Shown: piece by piece, positions 1 through 7,615 of the stretch | How the letters are laid out: every line of letters begins with the position of its first letter | How positions within the stretch are numbered: the stretch's first letter is position 1 | DNA from: a bacterium | GTDB taxonomy: Bacteria > ARS69 | DNA: 8,428 nt | Assembly: GCA_025774865.1 (NCBI GenBank) | Contig: JALGZO010000420.1 | Location: 1 to 8,428, forward strand | Direction of reading: 5' to 3' | The notes under the pieces: generated by a model | Databases searched by the model: none | Seen by the model: only the letters and a program-made list of their open reading frames with translations | Told to the model about the DNA's origin: nothing | Made by a program: the position numbers and the translations under genes

Positions 1-825
1 GAAACCGAGGCCGGTCCACGTGGACGCGGCGATCGAGCTTCCGCCGCCCCGCTGCAGAAGATCTTCCACGTAGAGCGGAAAGATGGGCATGACCATGCTC
101 GCGGCAATCATCGTGACGAGAAGCCCGCTCAGGGCGAACCGCATGCGGATGTCCTGGAGCGCGAGCCGCAAGTTTCCGACCGGGGATACTCCCTCGCGCG
201 CTTCCGTACGCGGCGGATTCTCCAGAAAGAGCACGATCACCACGGCTCCCACGGCGATCATCGATCCGGTAAGGACGAAGATCTCACGGAACGCCAGGAG
301 TCCGGCCAGCAGGCCGCCCGCCGCCGGACCGATGAGCCGCCCCGCGGATGACGCCGCATTCAACCGGCCCATCGCTTCGGGCAACTTGTCGGAAGGCGTC
401 GTGGCCGAGGTAATCGCGAGCGCCGCCGGGATGAACCCCGTGACAGCCCCCTGCACGAGACGCAAGAGCCAGAACTGGAGCGGGGTCTGCACGAACACGA
501 GCAGGAAGTTCACCACGGCGAGGCCGATGATCGCGCGCACGACCATCACCTTGTGGCCGTACCGATCTCCGAGATAACCCCACACCGGCGACATCAAGCC
601 GGCCGCGAGAAACGGGCCGGAGAAGATCAATCCCGACCAGCGCTCCACCGCCGCGCGGTCGGTCACTCCGAGCTCCCGAACGAAGAACGGAATGAACGGA
701 ATGACGATGCTCATCGCCGCGACGGTGACGAGCTGCGCGCCCGCGAGAACGACCAGATTGCGGCGCCACATGGGTCGGGGTGCGGCCGAGGACGACCCGG
801 GGGTCGGGTCCTCGACTCCCGTCAA
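1..825 (-). CDS. MFS transporter, MdtG-like drug efflux family (partial, C-terminal half outside window)
   Basis: This is the N-terminal 275 codons of a major facilitator superfamily transporter, an inner-membrane proton-coupled exporter; the substrate cannot be read from sequence. Hydrophobic segments fall near residues 23-45, 64-85, 93-112, 116-138, 155-178 and 181-201, followed by a cytoplasmic linker and the start of TM7 (about 230-252). The loop 2-3 motif A is clear (G83-x-L-G-D87-R-x-G-H-K92), and TM5 carries the antiporter-type A-G-x-x-x-G-P-x-x-G-G motif at 161-171. The opening W-R-R-N-L and the V-I-P-F-I-P stretch resemble DHA1 exporters such as E. coli MdtG, from memory of that family. 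The start is uncertain. TTG at 825 overlaps the rfbC stop as TTGA and gives an 18-residue Pro/Ser-rich tail before the next in-frame ATG (771). Neither has a good Shine-Dalgarno, and GTG at 834 is also in frame. It is last in the operon as far as the window shows. Confidence 0.92.
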   Translation of the reverse strand, partial: MTGVEDPTPGSSSAAPRPMWRRNLVVLAGAQLVTVAAMSIVIPFIPFFVRELGVTDRAAVERWSGLIFSGPFLAAGLMSPVWGYLGDRYGHKVMVVRAIIGLAVVNFLLVFVQTPLQFWLLRLVQGAVTGFIPAALAITSATTPSDKLPEAMGRLNAASSAGRLIGPAAGGLLAGLLAFREIFVLTGSMIAVGAVVIVLFLENPPRTEAREGVSPVGNLRLALQDIRMRFALSGLLVTMIAASMVMPIFPLYVEDLLQRGGGSSIAASTWTGLGF

Positions 826-1367
826 GGGAACCACGGACCCGGGTACTCGGAGAAGCTCGGATTCTGCCGGTCCCGGGGGGAGAGCACGGGCGACCGCGTC
901 GGCCAGTCGATGGCGAGCTCGGGACTGTCCCAGGCGATCCCTCGCTCGGCCTCGGGGTCAAAGTAGGAACCACAGCGATAGACGACATCGGCGAGGTCCG
1001 ACGTCACGCAGAAACCGTGGGCGAATCCGGCCGGGATGAAGAGCTGCAGGTGGTTCTCGTCCGAGAGCTCGACCCCGTAGGCCTTCCCGAAGGTCGCTGA
1101 AGACTCGCGAAGGTCGACGGCGACGTCGTACACGGTGCCGCGCGAGCAACGCACGAGCTTCGGTTGCCCCGGCGGCGCCTGGAAGTGAAGTGCGCGAATC
1201 GTGTTCCTCACCGACCGCGAGTGGTTGTCCTGCACGAATCGCACGCGGATCCCGGCTTCTTCCAGATGTTCCTCCCGGAACGTCTCGAGAAAGAACCCGC
1301 GTTCGTCGGTGACGACCTCCGGCTTGAAGAGCAGGAGGTCCGGGAAGTCCGTCGTCAGGATCCTCAC
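822..1367 (-). CDS. rfbC: dTDP-4-dehydrorhamnose 3,5-epimerase (RmlC)
   Basis: A cytosolic cupin enzyme that epimerises C3 and C5 of dTDP-4-dehydro-6-deoxy-glucose, the third step of dTDP-L-rhamnose synthesis for surface polysaccharide. The 181-residue product is normal RmlC length and aligns end to end with the Salmonella enzyme as I recall it. D-E-R-G-F-F lies at 21-26 and Q-D-N-H at 46-49. The catalytic His is H61 in A-L-H-F-Q, with K70, Tyr Y130 and the His partner D166 in S-P-R-D; G-F-A-H-G-F is at 114-119. One oddity is that the Gly before L-H in the usual R-G-L-H is Ala here (A59). The GTG start at 1367 overlaps the rpoD stop as GTGA and gives a standard N terminus. A longer in-frame reading from 1505 only adds sequence antisense in character and overlapping rpoD, so I rejected it. 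No rmlA, rmlB or rmlD is in the window. There is no strong Shine-Dalgarno, which suggests coupling to rpoD translation. Confidence 0.97.
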   Translation of the reverse strand: MRILTTDFPDLLLFKPEVVTDERGFFLETFREEHLEEAGIRVRFVQDNHSRSVRNTIRALHFQAPPGQPKLVRCSRGTVYDVAVDLRESSATFGKAYGVELSDENHLQLFIPAGFAHGFCVTSDLADVVYRCGSYFDPEAERGIAWDSPELAIDWPTRSPVLSPRDRQNPSFSEYPGPWFP

Positions 1368-3103
1368 GGAAGGTCCACGTACCCCTGGAGCTTCCTCGCC
1401 CGCGACGGATGACGCAGCTTGCGCAGCGCCTTCGACTCGATCTGTCGCACCCGCTCGCGAGTGACGTTGAAGATCGCGCCGACCTCTTCCAGCGTGCGAG
1501 GGCACCCGTCACCGAGACCGAAACGCAGGCGGATCACCTTCTCCTCCCGGCGGGTCAGGGTCGACAGCACGTTCGACATCTGCTCCTGAAGCATGGCGAA
1601 CGCCGCCGAGTGCGCGGGATTGATCGCCGACGTGTCCTCGATGAAGTCTCCGAGGTTCGAATCCTCGTCCTCGCCGATCGGACGATCGAGGGAGATCGGC
1701 TCCTGCGCGGCCTTCAGGACGGACTTCACCTTCTCGACGGGCATCCCGAGCTTCTTCGCCACCTCTTCCGGCAGCGGCTCCCGCCCGTACTCCTGGACGA
1801 GCCGGCGCGACGCTCGCACGACCTTGTTGATGGCCTCGATCATGTGGACGGGGACGCGGATGGTCCGCGCCTGGTCGGCGATCGCCCGCGTGATCGCCTG
1901 GCGGATCCACCAGGTCGCGTAAGTCGAGAACTTGTAGCCCTTCTTGTAGTCGAACTTGTCGACCGCCCGCATCAAGCCGGAGTTCCCTTCCTGGATCAGA
2001 TCGAGGAACTCGAGCCCGCGGTTCGTGTAGCGCTTGGCGATCGAAATGACGAGGCGCACGTTCGCCTCGATCATCTCCCGCTTGGCCTGCTCGGTCATCT
2101 TCTCGCCGGCGCGCATCGACGCGCACAGCTCCGCCAGCTCCGACGCCCGGCACTGCGCGTCCTGCTCCACCCGGCGCACCTTCCGGCGGGAGTTCTGAAT
2201 CCCCTTCGCGAACTCCTCCAGGTCCTCCCTGCTCAGGCGGCCACGACGCCTCACCGACTTCAGCTCGTTGCCGCGGACGAGAAGATTGATCTCCTCGGCG
2301 GTGAGGCCCGTGGTCTCCTCGATCTGCCGGACCTCTTGTTCCCCCTCACCGACCCGCGCGTGCAGTTCCTTGAGCCGTTCGACGAACTTCTCGCTGAGCT
2401 TCGGCTGTAGCTTGAGCTCGCGCAGTTCGTCGTTCACCCGGCCCCGAAGCGTCGCGCGCTTCTTGTCGTAGTCGCGGCGCTGTTTCTCCGTCCAGGAGGC
2501 ACGCGGTGGCTTCGCCGCGAGCTTCTCGAGCTCGTGGTGGCTGCGGACGATCTTCCGGACCCGGGTCATCACCTGAGCCCGCTCGGCCGGGCCGGGTGCG
2601 TTCGTCGGCCCGAAGCCTCCGGCGTCGAGGCGGACGAACTCGTCGATGCTCATCTTCTCCTTGTCCACCTTCTGCGCGATGCTTTGCAGCTCTTTCACGG
2701 AGCTGGCGCTGCGAAACACCGTCTGCAGGACCATTTCCTGACCCTGTTCGATACGCATCGCGATCTCGATCTCGCCCTGGCGGTCGAGAAGCGGGACGCG
2801 TCCCATCTCGCGGAGATACATCCGGACGGGGTCGTCGAAGCGAACCGGTTGCGCGCCGATGACGGCGTCGGCGGTCTTCTTCTTCGCCTTCTTTCTCTCG
2901 AGGCGCGCGCGCCCCTCTTCGACGCTGTCGACGACGTCGACCTTCAGCTTTCCGAGCGACGCGTAGATCTCGTCCATCTCGTCGAGACTGGCGTCCTCGT
3001 CCAAGTAGTCGTTGATCTGGTCGTACGTCAGGAACCCCTGCTTCCCTCCGAGCTTCTTCAGGGACTCCATGACCTTGGTGTGGGTCTTCGTCTTCTTCGG
3101 CAT
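1364..3103 (-). CDS. rpoD: Housekeeping RNA polymerase sigma factor RpoD (sigma-70 group 1)
   Basis: The primary sigma factor directs core RNA polymerase to -35/-10 promoters. At 579 residues it is a full-length group 1 sigma. Region 1.1 is at about 8-60, with an acidic patch after residue 34. Region 1.2 is at 90-123 ([12 protein letters not shown]). A long charged non-conserved region runs over about 130-335. Regions 2.1-2.4 are at 343-422, including the [11 protein letters not shown] promoter-melting and -10 recognition helix at 392-402. Region 3 is at about 423-500, and region 4 at 515-570 has the T-L-E-E-V-G ... T-R-E-R-V-R-Q-I-E -35-binding helix-turn-helix. Residue 375 is Ser in E-G-N-S-G-L, where Ile is usual. 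The ATG at 3103 is chosen because GGAGGT sits 10 nt upstream. An in-frame extension to 3322 would only run back into dnaG. It follows dnaG by 44 nt and its stop overlaps rfbC, a macromolecular-synthesis-operon layout. Confidence 0.98.
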   Translation of the reverse strand: MPKKTKTHTKVMESLKKLGGKQGFLTYDQINDYLDEDASLDEMDEIYASLGKLKVDVVDSVEEGRARLERKKAKKKTADAVIGAQPVRFDDPVRMYLREMGRVPLLDRQGEIEIAMRIEQGQEMVLQTVFRSASSVKELQSIAQKVDKEKMSIDEFVRLDAGGFGPTNAPGPAERAQVMTRVRKIVRSHHELEKLAAKPPRASWTEKQRRDYDKKRATLRGRVNDELRELKLQPKLSEKFVERLKELHARVGEGEQEVRQIEETTGLTAEEINLLVRGNELKSVRRRGRLSREDLEEFAKGIQNSRRKVRRVEQDAQCRASELAELCASMRAGEKMTEQAKREMIEANVRLVISIAKRYTNRGLEFLDLIQEGNSGLMRAVDKFDYKKGYKFSTYATWWIRQAITRAIADQARTIRVPVHMIEAINKVVRASRRLVQEYGREPLPEEVAKKLGMPVEKVKSVLKAAQEPISLDRPIGEDEDSNLGDFIEDTSAINPAHSAAFAMLQEQMSNVLSTLTRREEKVIRLRFGLGDGCPRTLEEVGAIFNVTRERVRQIESKALRKLRHPSRARKLQGYVDLP

Positions 3104-3113
3104 GTGAATCGGT

Positions 3114-3119
3114 ACCTCC
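3114..3119 (-). promoter_or_regulatory. Strong Shine-Dalgarno GGAGGT for rpoD
   Basis: GGAGGT is read on the minus strand 10 nt before the ATG at 3103. It is the strongest ribosome-binding site in the operon and fixes the rpoD start, excluding the longer frame that overlaps dnaG. It lies in the only true gap between genes of the operon (44 nt). Confidence 0.85.
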
Positions 3120-3147
3120 GGGTAGGTTCGACCCGCTTCGTGGGTTC

Positions 3148-4971
3148 TTACAAAGTCTCCTTGGGGGCGCTGAGCGCTTCCATGTTTCTTCTGATCTCCA
3201 GCTTGCGCTGCCCGAACTCGCGCACCCGGTCCTCCTCGCCCCGGGCTTTCGCCTTCCTCATCTCCAGCATCACGGCTTCCATTTCTCGTTCCAGAAAGCG
3301 GAGCTCCAGACGGTTGCGACAATCTTCCGCCCTTCGCTCGATCTCTCCTGCGTACTGATCCGCGACCGAGAGCTTGCCGAGGAACGCTCGCGTGCGTTCG
3401 TCTCCGCGGAACGCCTCCAGCAGCGTTCCCGCGCTCGGCGAGCCGCCCGTCTCCCGAATCCGGCGGGCCTCCTCTACCACCCGTTTCGTCGTGGCGTGGT
3501 CGAAGTGCTCCGGGCCGAAGTCCGAGATCATCTTCCCGCCCAGCTCCTCGTGGTGCAGGAGAATCGCGATGAAATCCTTCTCCAGCGCCGGCAACTTGCC
3601 GCCGGATGTACCGGCCACGACGCGGGCCGGGGCGGGCGCGCTCTGGGTCTCGCGCTCCGCGATCCGTCGCCGGGTGTCGGTCTCCTTTCCGCGCACCGCC
3701 GCGAGCTGCTCCTCGAGCAGGGCAATGGGGAGCCCAGTCCGACCTGCGAGCTCCTCGAGGTACACGCGCCGCCGTAGCGGTTCTTCGATCGGCGCGAGAG
3801 CCTCGAGCACCCGGCGAACGGCCCTCTCTTGCGCGGCTCCCCGCTCGTAGCCCTCGTCTCCGAGCAGCGTACCCAGAACACCCGAGGCGTTCGCGAGACG
3901 CTCTCGGAACGCATCCGCTCCTTCCCGGCGTAGCAAGCTGTCCGGGTCTTCGCCCGGCGGCATCTTCGCCAGGCGAGTCTCGAGGCCCGCCCCCAGGAGC
4001 GGTCCGCAGCTCGCCACGACGGCCTTCTGTCCCGCCTCGTCGCCGTCGAACACCACGGTGACCTGATCACAGCTTCGCGCCAGGAACGCCGCGTGCTTCG
4101 AAGTGAACGCCGTTCCGAGAGAAGCGATCGCGCCGCGGATCCCGACGTTCGCCAGCGCCAGCACATCCGTGTAGCCCTCGACCAGGATGGCTCGGCGGTT
4201 CGCCCGGATCTCGGCCTGGGCCTGAGGGAATCCGTACAGGACCTTCCGCTTCCGAAAGAGCGGCGACTCCGGCGAGTTCAGGTACTTCGGCTCTCCCTCC
4301 CCGAGCACGCGACCGCCGAACCCCACGACCTTCGAACCGAGCGTCTCGATGGGGAACATGAGCCGCTTGCGGAAGCGGTCGTAGTGACCGGGGCCCGTGT
4401 CGCGACGAGCGGCGAGCCCGGCCCGCTCCAGCACCGAGGGACGAATCCCTTCCTGGCCGGCCACCTTCAGCAGGCGATCCCAGGCGTCCGCGGACGCCCC
4501 GAGACGGTACTCCGCGACCACCTCGCGGGACAGGCCCCGGCGCTCGATCTCCCGACGGGCCGCTTCGCCCTCCTTCCCCCGCAGCAGGTCGCGGTAGAGA
4601 CGCACGGCGATCGCGTGCGCCCGGTAGAGCAGGTCGAAGTCGTCCGCCGCGCCCGGGTCGCCCCCGCGCCGCTCGTACGGCGCGAGGTCGATCCCCGCTC
4701 GACCCGCGAGATCTCGGAGCGCTTCGGGGAAGCTCAGATGGTCGTGCTCCATGAGGAAGCGGTAGGCGTCGCCGGTGACGCCGCAGCCGAAGCAGTGGTA
4801 GATCCCGCGGTCGGGGCTCACGTTGAAGGACGGTGTCTTCTCCTGGTGGAAAGGGCAGAGGCCGAGGAAGTTTCGCCCCGAGCGTTTGAGATTCACGTAT
4901 GCGCCGATCAGCTCGAACAGATCGATGCGGTCGCGAACCTCGGCGATGACGTTGTCCGGGACTTTCAGCAT
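3148..4971 (-). CDS. dnaG: DNA primase DnaG
   Basis: The replicative primase makes short RNA primers at the fork and is recruited by the DnaB helicase. The product is 607 residues, slightly longer than E. coli DnaG. The CHC2 zinc-binding domain is at 1-100, with ligands C39, H42, C60 and C63 around C-P-F-H-x-E-K-T-P-S-F. The catalytic core spans about 110-430, with the K-Y-L-N-S-P-E motif at 229-235. Its TOPRIM fold has the catalytic Glu in V-E-G-Y-T-D (E265) and the metal-binding D-G-D at 309-311. A low-complexity, protease-prone linker (about 430-460, Ala/Pro-rich) leads into a helical C-terminal helicase-binding domain (about 461-607). All key residues are present. The ATG start shares one base with the mutS2 stop (TGATG). 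I see no good Shine-Dalgarno in front, so translation probably restarts from mutS2. Confidence 0.98.
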   Translation of the reverse strand: MLKVPDNVIAEVRDRIDLFELIGAYVNLKRSGRNFLGLCPFHQEKTPSFNVSPDRGIYHCFGCGVTGDAYRFLMEHDHLSFPEALRDLAGRAGIDLAPYERRGGDPGAADDFDLLYRAHAIAVRLYRDLLRGKEGEAARREIERRGLSREVVAEYRLGASADAWDRLLKVAGQEGIRPSVLERAGLAARRDTGPGHYDRFRKRLMFPIETLGSKVVGFGGRVLGEGEPKYLNSPESPLFRKRKVLYGFPQAQAEIRANRRAILVEGYTDVLALANVGIRGAIASLGTAFTSKHAAFLARSCDQVTVVFDGDEAGQKAVVASCGPLLGAGLETRLAKMPPGEDPDSLLRREGADAFRERLANASGVLGTLLGDEGYERGAAQERAVRRVLEALAPIEEPLRRRVYLEELAGRTGLPIALLEEQLAAVRGKETDTRRRIAERETQSAPAPARVVAGTSGGKLPALEKDFIAILLHHEELGGKMISDFGPEHFDHATTKRVVEEARRIRETGGSPSAGTLLEAFRGDERTRAFLGKLSVADQYAGEIERRAEDCRNRLELRFLEREMEAVMLEMRKAKARGEEDRVREFGQRKLEIRRNMEALSAPKETL

Positions 4972-7337
4972 CAGTTCAGCACCGCGATCGTGACGCCACT
5001 TCCGCCCTCGGCCGGCTCACCGAGCCGAAACGATTTCACGCGCTCGTCGTTCTCCAGCTGTTCCGTGATGGCACCGCGCAGCGCCCCCGTACCCTTCCCG
5101 TGAATGATCCGGAGCCACGAGCCTCCGGCGAGCAGGACACCGTCCAGGGTGCGATCGACCTCCTGGATCGCTTCCTCCACGGTGCGCCCGCGCAGGTCGA
5201 GCTCGCTCGTGGCGATGCCCTCCGGGCGCTTGACCGGAGCCGCAGCCTGCGGTCGCGGGCGTGGCTCCGCCGCACGCTCGCGAACCTCGAGCGAGTCGAT
5301 CGGTACCTCCACCCGCAGAGACCCCACGGCGACCGCGACCTTGCCGTTCGAGCCCGGCTTCCCGAGCGCGGTTCCTTTCCACCCCATCCGGGGGATGAGA
5401 ACCGGGGTGCCGTCTTCCAGCTCTTCGGGGCTCGCGGGGTGCGCCGGCTCCTTCGCGCCGCTCCCCTCCGCGAGACCTCGCTCGAGGTCTTTCCCCATCT
5501 CGCCGAGCCGCGTGCGCGCGCGCCCCGAGGCCTTCCCGCCCGCGCCGTCCGTCTTGACGGCGCCGAGAATCTCCGAGAGCTCCGCCTTCGACCGTTCGAC
5601 GAGGCGTCGTGCCTCTTCCATCGCCTCGCGCTTGATCTGGGCGCGCTCATCGTGCAGGCCGGCGATCCGCGACTCCGCCTGTTCTCTCGCGCTCCGGGCA
5701 GCGCCGAGCTCCTGCTCCAGCTCGACCTTCGCCTCGTCGAGACGGCGACGACGATCCTGGAGGTCGTGCAGCAACCCTTCGACCGCCTCCCTCTCGCCGC
5801 CGAGCATCGCGCGCGCCTCTTCCACGATCTCGGCCGGCAAGCCCAGTCGCGCCGCGATCGAGAGCGCCTCCGAGGATCCGGGCACACCCTGGAGGAAGCG
5901 GTACGTCGGAGCGAGACTGTCGCGATCGAACTCGAGCGACGCGTTCTCCATCCCGTCCGTGTCGTGCGCGAAGACCTTGAGTGACCCGTAGTGCGTCGTG
6001 ACGATCGTCATGGCCCCCGCGCGGGTGAGTGCGCCGAGAATCGACTTGCCGAGTGCCGCGCCTTCCTCCGGATCCGTGCCCACTCCGATTTCATCGAGGA
6101 GGACCAACGTGTCTTCGCTCGCGGCGCGGAGCCCGTCCTTGATGTGCGAGAGATGCGACGAAAACGTCGAGAGGCTCGCCTCGATGGACTGCTCGTCGCC
6201 GATGTCGGCGAACACCTCGTGGAAACAGGGGAGCTCCGTACCCTCGCCGGCCGGGACGTGGAGCCCACACTGATTCATGATGACGAAGAGGCCTACCGTC
6301 TTGAGCGCCACCGTCTTCCCGCCGGTGTTCGGTCCCGTGATGACGAGCGTGCTCGCATGCTCGCCGCTGAGCTCGAGGTCGAGCGGCACGACGGGATCGC
6401 CCGACTCCTGGTTCGCCATCTGAAGGAGTGGGTGACGTCCTTTCCGGATGACGAGCCGGTTCGGCGCGGGCAGCGCGGGAATGGCGTGGAGGTCGCGCGA
6501 GAGCTTGCCGGCCGCGTAGTGCGTATCGATCTCCACGAGCGCAGCCTCGTTCGTTCGCAGCGCCGGCAACGCGAAGCGCACCTGCTCGGTCAGCTCGGCC
6601 AGGATGCGCCGGATTTCCTCGTTCTCGGCACTGCGCAATTGGGCGAGCTCGTTGTTGTGAGGCACGACCGCCGTCGGCTCGAGGTAGACCGACGCGCCGC
6701 TTCCCGACTGCGCATGCACCACGCCTTTGAGTCCGCCGAGCCGATCGCGCGCGACCTGGATGACGTGCCGGTCGCTGCGAAGGGTAATCACGGGCTCGGA
6801 GGCGCCGGCGAGCGAGCGAACCGTCTTCCCCAGGAGCTCGAGAATTCGAGACCGCGTTCTTTCCTGGTCCTGGCGAATGCGACGGAGCGCGCGCGAAGCG
6901 CGGTCGCGCACGCGACCTTCGGGGTCCAGCTTCTGGTCGATGGACTCGCGAAGCTCACCGAGAGACTCGAGGGAGCGCGCCGCGTCCCACAGCTCGGGAA
7001 GCGTCTCGCGGCGCTCGTGGAGGTGGGCGCGAAGCCGCTTCACGACGTGGAGCGACCGGGCGACTGGCGCGAGCTTCGCACCCGGGAGCACGCTGCCCGG
7101 GGGCTCGGCCTCGTCCAGACTGGACTCCAAGTCGGGTAGGCCATGAATCGGGAGGTCGTGGTCCTCGAGGACACGGCGGACCTCGGAGACGCAGGATAGC
7201 CGCCGGGCAATCTCACCAGGGTCCTGGCCAGGGCGGAGCTCCCGGAGCCGCCGGGCACCCGCGGCGGCCGCGGCCCGCTCGACGAGGGCCTCACAGATCT
7301 TTCCGAACTCGAGAACGCGCAGGGAATGAGCGTTCAT
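4971..7337 (-). CDS. mutS2: MutS2 ATPase/endonuclease with KOW-like and Smr domains
   Basis: MutS2 is a MutS paralogue without the mismatch-recognition domain. In the literature it is tied to suppression of homologous recombination and, in Bacillus, to rescue of collided ribosomes. The product is 788 residues, normal for the family. A lever/clamp region with coiled coil runs over about 1-290. The ATPase domain (about 295-510) has Walker A G-P-N-T-G-G-K-T at 335-342, the D-E-Q-S-I-E-x-S-L-S-T-F-S-S-H signature from 381, and Walker B L-V-L-L-D-E at 411-416. A long charged coiled coil is at about 512-595. A KOW-like beta segment lies at about 640-686. A C-terminal Smr nuclease domain (about 711-788) has L-D-L-R-G at 713-717 and H-G-K-G-T-G at 746-751. 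The start at 7337 gives the family-typical M-N-x-x-x-L-x-x-L-E-F opening, with GGAGG 3 nt upstream. An in-frame reading from 7577 crosses the promoter region and is not credible. It heads the operon and abuts dnaG. Confidence 0.97.
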   Translation of the reverse strand: MNAHSLRVLEFGKICEALVERAAAAAGARRLRELRPGQDPGEIARRLSCVSEVRRVLEDHDLPIHGLPDLESSLDEAEPPGSVLPGAKLAPVARSLHVVKRLRAHLHERRETLPELWDAARSLESLGELRESIDQKLDPEGRVRDRASRALRRIRQDQERTRSRILELLGKTVRSLAGASEPVITLRSDRHVIQVARDRLGGLKGVVHAQSGSGASVYLEPTAVVPHNNELAQLRSAENEEIRRILAELTEQVRFALPALRTNEAALVEIDTHYAAGKLSRDLHAIPALPAPNRLVIRKGRHPLLQMANQESGDPVVPLDLELSGEHASTLVITGPNTGGKTVALKTVGLFVIMNQCGLHVPAGEGTELPCFHEVFADIGDEQSIEASLSTFSSHLSHIKDGLRAASEDTLVLLDEIGVGTDPEEGAALGKSILGALTRAGAMTIVTTHYGSLKVFAHDTDGMENASLEFDRDSLAPTYRFLQGVPGSSEALSIAARLGLPAEIVEEARAMLGGEREAVEGLLHDLQDRRRRLDEAKVELEQELGAARSAREQAESRIAGLHDERAQIKREAMEEARRLVERSKAELSEILGAVKTDGAGGKASGRARTRLGEMGKDLERGLAEGSGAKEPAHPASPEELEDGTPVLIPRMGWKGTALGKPGSNGKVAVAVGSLRVEVPIDSLEVRERAAEPRPRPQAAAPVKRPEGIATSELDLRGRTVEEAIQEVDRTLDGVLLAGGSWLRIIHGKGTGALRGAITEQLENDERVKSFRLGEPAEGGSGVTIAVLN

Positions 7338-7340
7338 CGG

Positions 7341-7345
7341 CCTCC
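7341..7345 (-). promoter_or_regulatory. Shine-Dalgarno GGAGG for mutS2
   Basis: GGAGG on the minus strand lies only 3 nt from the ATG at 7337, closer than the usual 5-9 nt. The start is still favoured because the resulting N terminus is the family-typical one and no better in-frame start is nearby. Confidence 0.6.
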
Positions 7346-7393
7346 GGGGTACGCGCACCGGCTGCTGGGCCCGGGGGAAGCGCGCAACGGAAT

Positions 7394-7409
7394 TCGCGGG
7401 ATCCCGCGA
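7394..7409. repeat. Perfect 16-bp palindrome TCGCGGGATCCCGCGA
   Basis: The sequence equals its own reverse complement over all 16 bases and sits 57 nt upstream of the mutS2 ATG. It begins only 4 nt from the end of the 29-bp inverted repeat. As DNA it resembles a dimeric repressor operator. As RNA it could fold into a 6-bp GC-rich stem with a GAUC loop. No regulator can be named from sequence. Confidence 0.65.
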
Positions 7410-7413
7410 GGAT

Positions 7414-7442
7414 GCTAAGTGTTTGCCCGAAAAACTCTTAGC
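7414..7442. repeat. 29-bp inverted repeat in the mutS2 leader/promoter region
   Basis: The arms are GCTAAGTGTTT (7414-7424) and AAACTCTTAGC (7432-7442). They pair over 11 positions with a single mismatch and enclose the 7-nt spacer GCCCGAA. It lies about 30 nt downstream of the predicted operon transcription start. It could act as a protein-binding operator on DNA or as a hairpin in the mutS2 5' leader. No U-tract follows on the minus strand, so it does not look like an intrinsic terminator. Confidence 0.65.
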
Positions 7443-7478
7443 CTTTGCGAGGACAGCGACCGGGCACAGCTCTTGACA

Positions 7479-7507
7479 AAAATGTCGCGCGAGACCGCTT
7501 CTGTCAA
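7479..7507 (-). promoter_or_regulatory. Candidate sigma-70 promoter for the mutS2-dnaG-rpoD operon
   Basis: On the minus strand a perfect TTGACA lies at 7507-7502. After a 17-nt spacer comes CATTTT at 7484-7479, which matches the TATAAT consensus at only three of six positions. Transcription would begin near 7472, giving a leader of about 135 nt before the mutS2 ATG. The -35 and spacing are good and the -10 is poor, so this is a plausible but unproven call. RpoD, encoded in this same operon, would be the sigma that reads it. Confidence 0.4.
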
Positions 7508-7564
7508 CCCCCCCACCGGAATCGTGGTCGTGCTCCGGGCTCGAGGGGCGATCACGGCCAGGAG

Positions 7565-7573
7565 TGGTAAGAT
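7565..7573 (+). promoter_or_regulatory. Candidate extended -10 element for the LVIVD gene
   Basis: TGGTAAGAT combines a TGn extension with a -10-like TAAGAT (four of six consensus positions), about 43 nt before the ATG at 7616. No recognisable -35 lies 16-18 nt upstream, which an extended -10 promoter could tolerate. This is weak evidence based on pattern alone. Confidence 0.25.
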
Positions 7574-7615
7574 ACAAGCGTAGGAGAGCCTTGCCCCCGG
7601 AGCGAAGACACCCGA

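Larger units (their letters stand above)
7338..7615. other. Divergent intergenic region between mutS2 and the LVIVD gene
   Basis: These 278 nt separate the divergent starts of mutS2 and the propeller gene. I see no credible coding frame. Frames that cross it are extensions or shadows of the neighbours. It is locally less GC-rich at about 7411-7485 (runs of A and T), as expected for a control region. It contains the palindrome, the inverted repeat and the promoter-like boxes listed separately, plus a run of seven C at 7508-7514. Confidence 0.8.

Noticed and set aside
793-806. Inverted repeat CGACCC-GG-GGGTCG near the MFS start as a terminator
   Set aside because: It has only 6-bp arms with a 2-nt spacer and no U-tract, and it lies inside the probable N-terminal coding sequence. 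GC-rich coincidence is likely.
1409-2410. Long plus-strand open frame (333 codons) opposite rpoD
   Set aside because: It is antisense to a fully conserved rpoD, is rich in Arg/Leu/Asp, and has no recognisable domain. This is the usual high-GC shadow frame.
3104-3322. Extended rpoD start reaching into dnaG
   Set aside because: The added 73 residues are low-complexity and out of frame with dnaG. A strong Shine-Dalgarno marks the ATG at 3103.
4093-5984. Long plus-strand open frames opposite dnaG and mutS2
   Set aside because: They are antisense to genes with complete motif sets. Their composition is the mirror of the real frame and there is no ribosome-binding site or domain.
7473-7502. TTGACA at 7473 as a plus-strand promoter for the LVIVD gene
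   Set aside because: No -10-like hexamer lies 16-18 nt downstream (CCGCTT, CGCTTC or GCTTCT), so the -35 match is unsupported on this strand.
7338-7577. Extended mutS2 start at 7577
   Set aside because: It would translate the promoter region and palindromes. MutS2 proteins begin with the M-N-x-x-x-L-x-x-L-E-F type sequence found at 7337.
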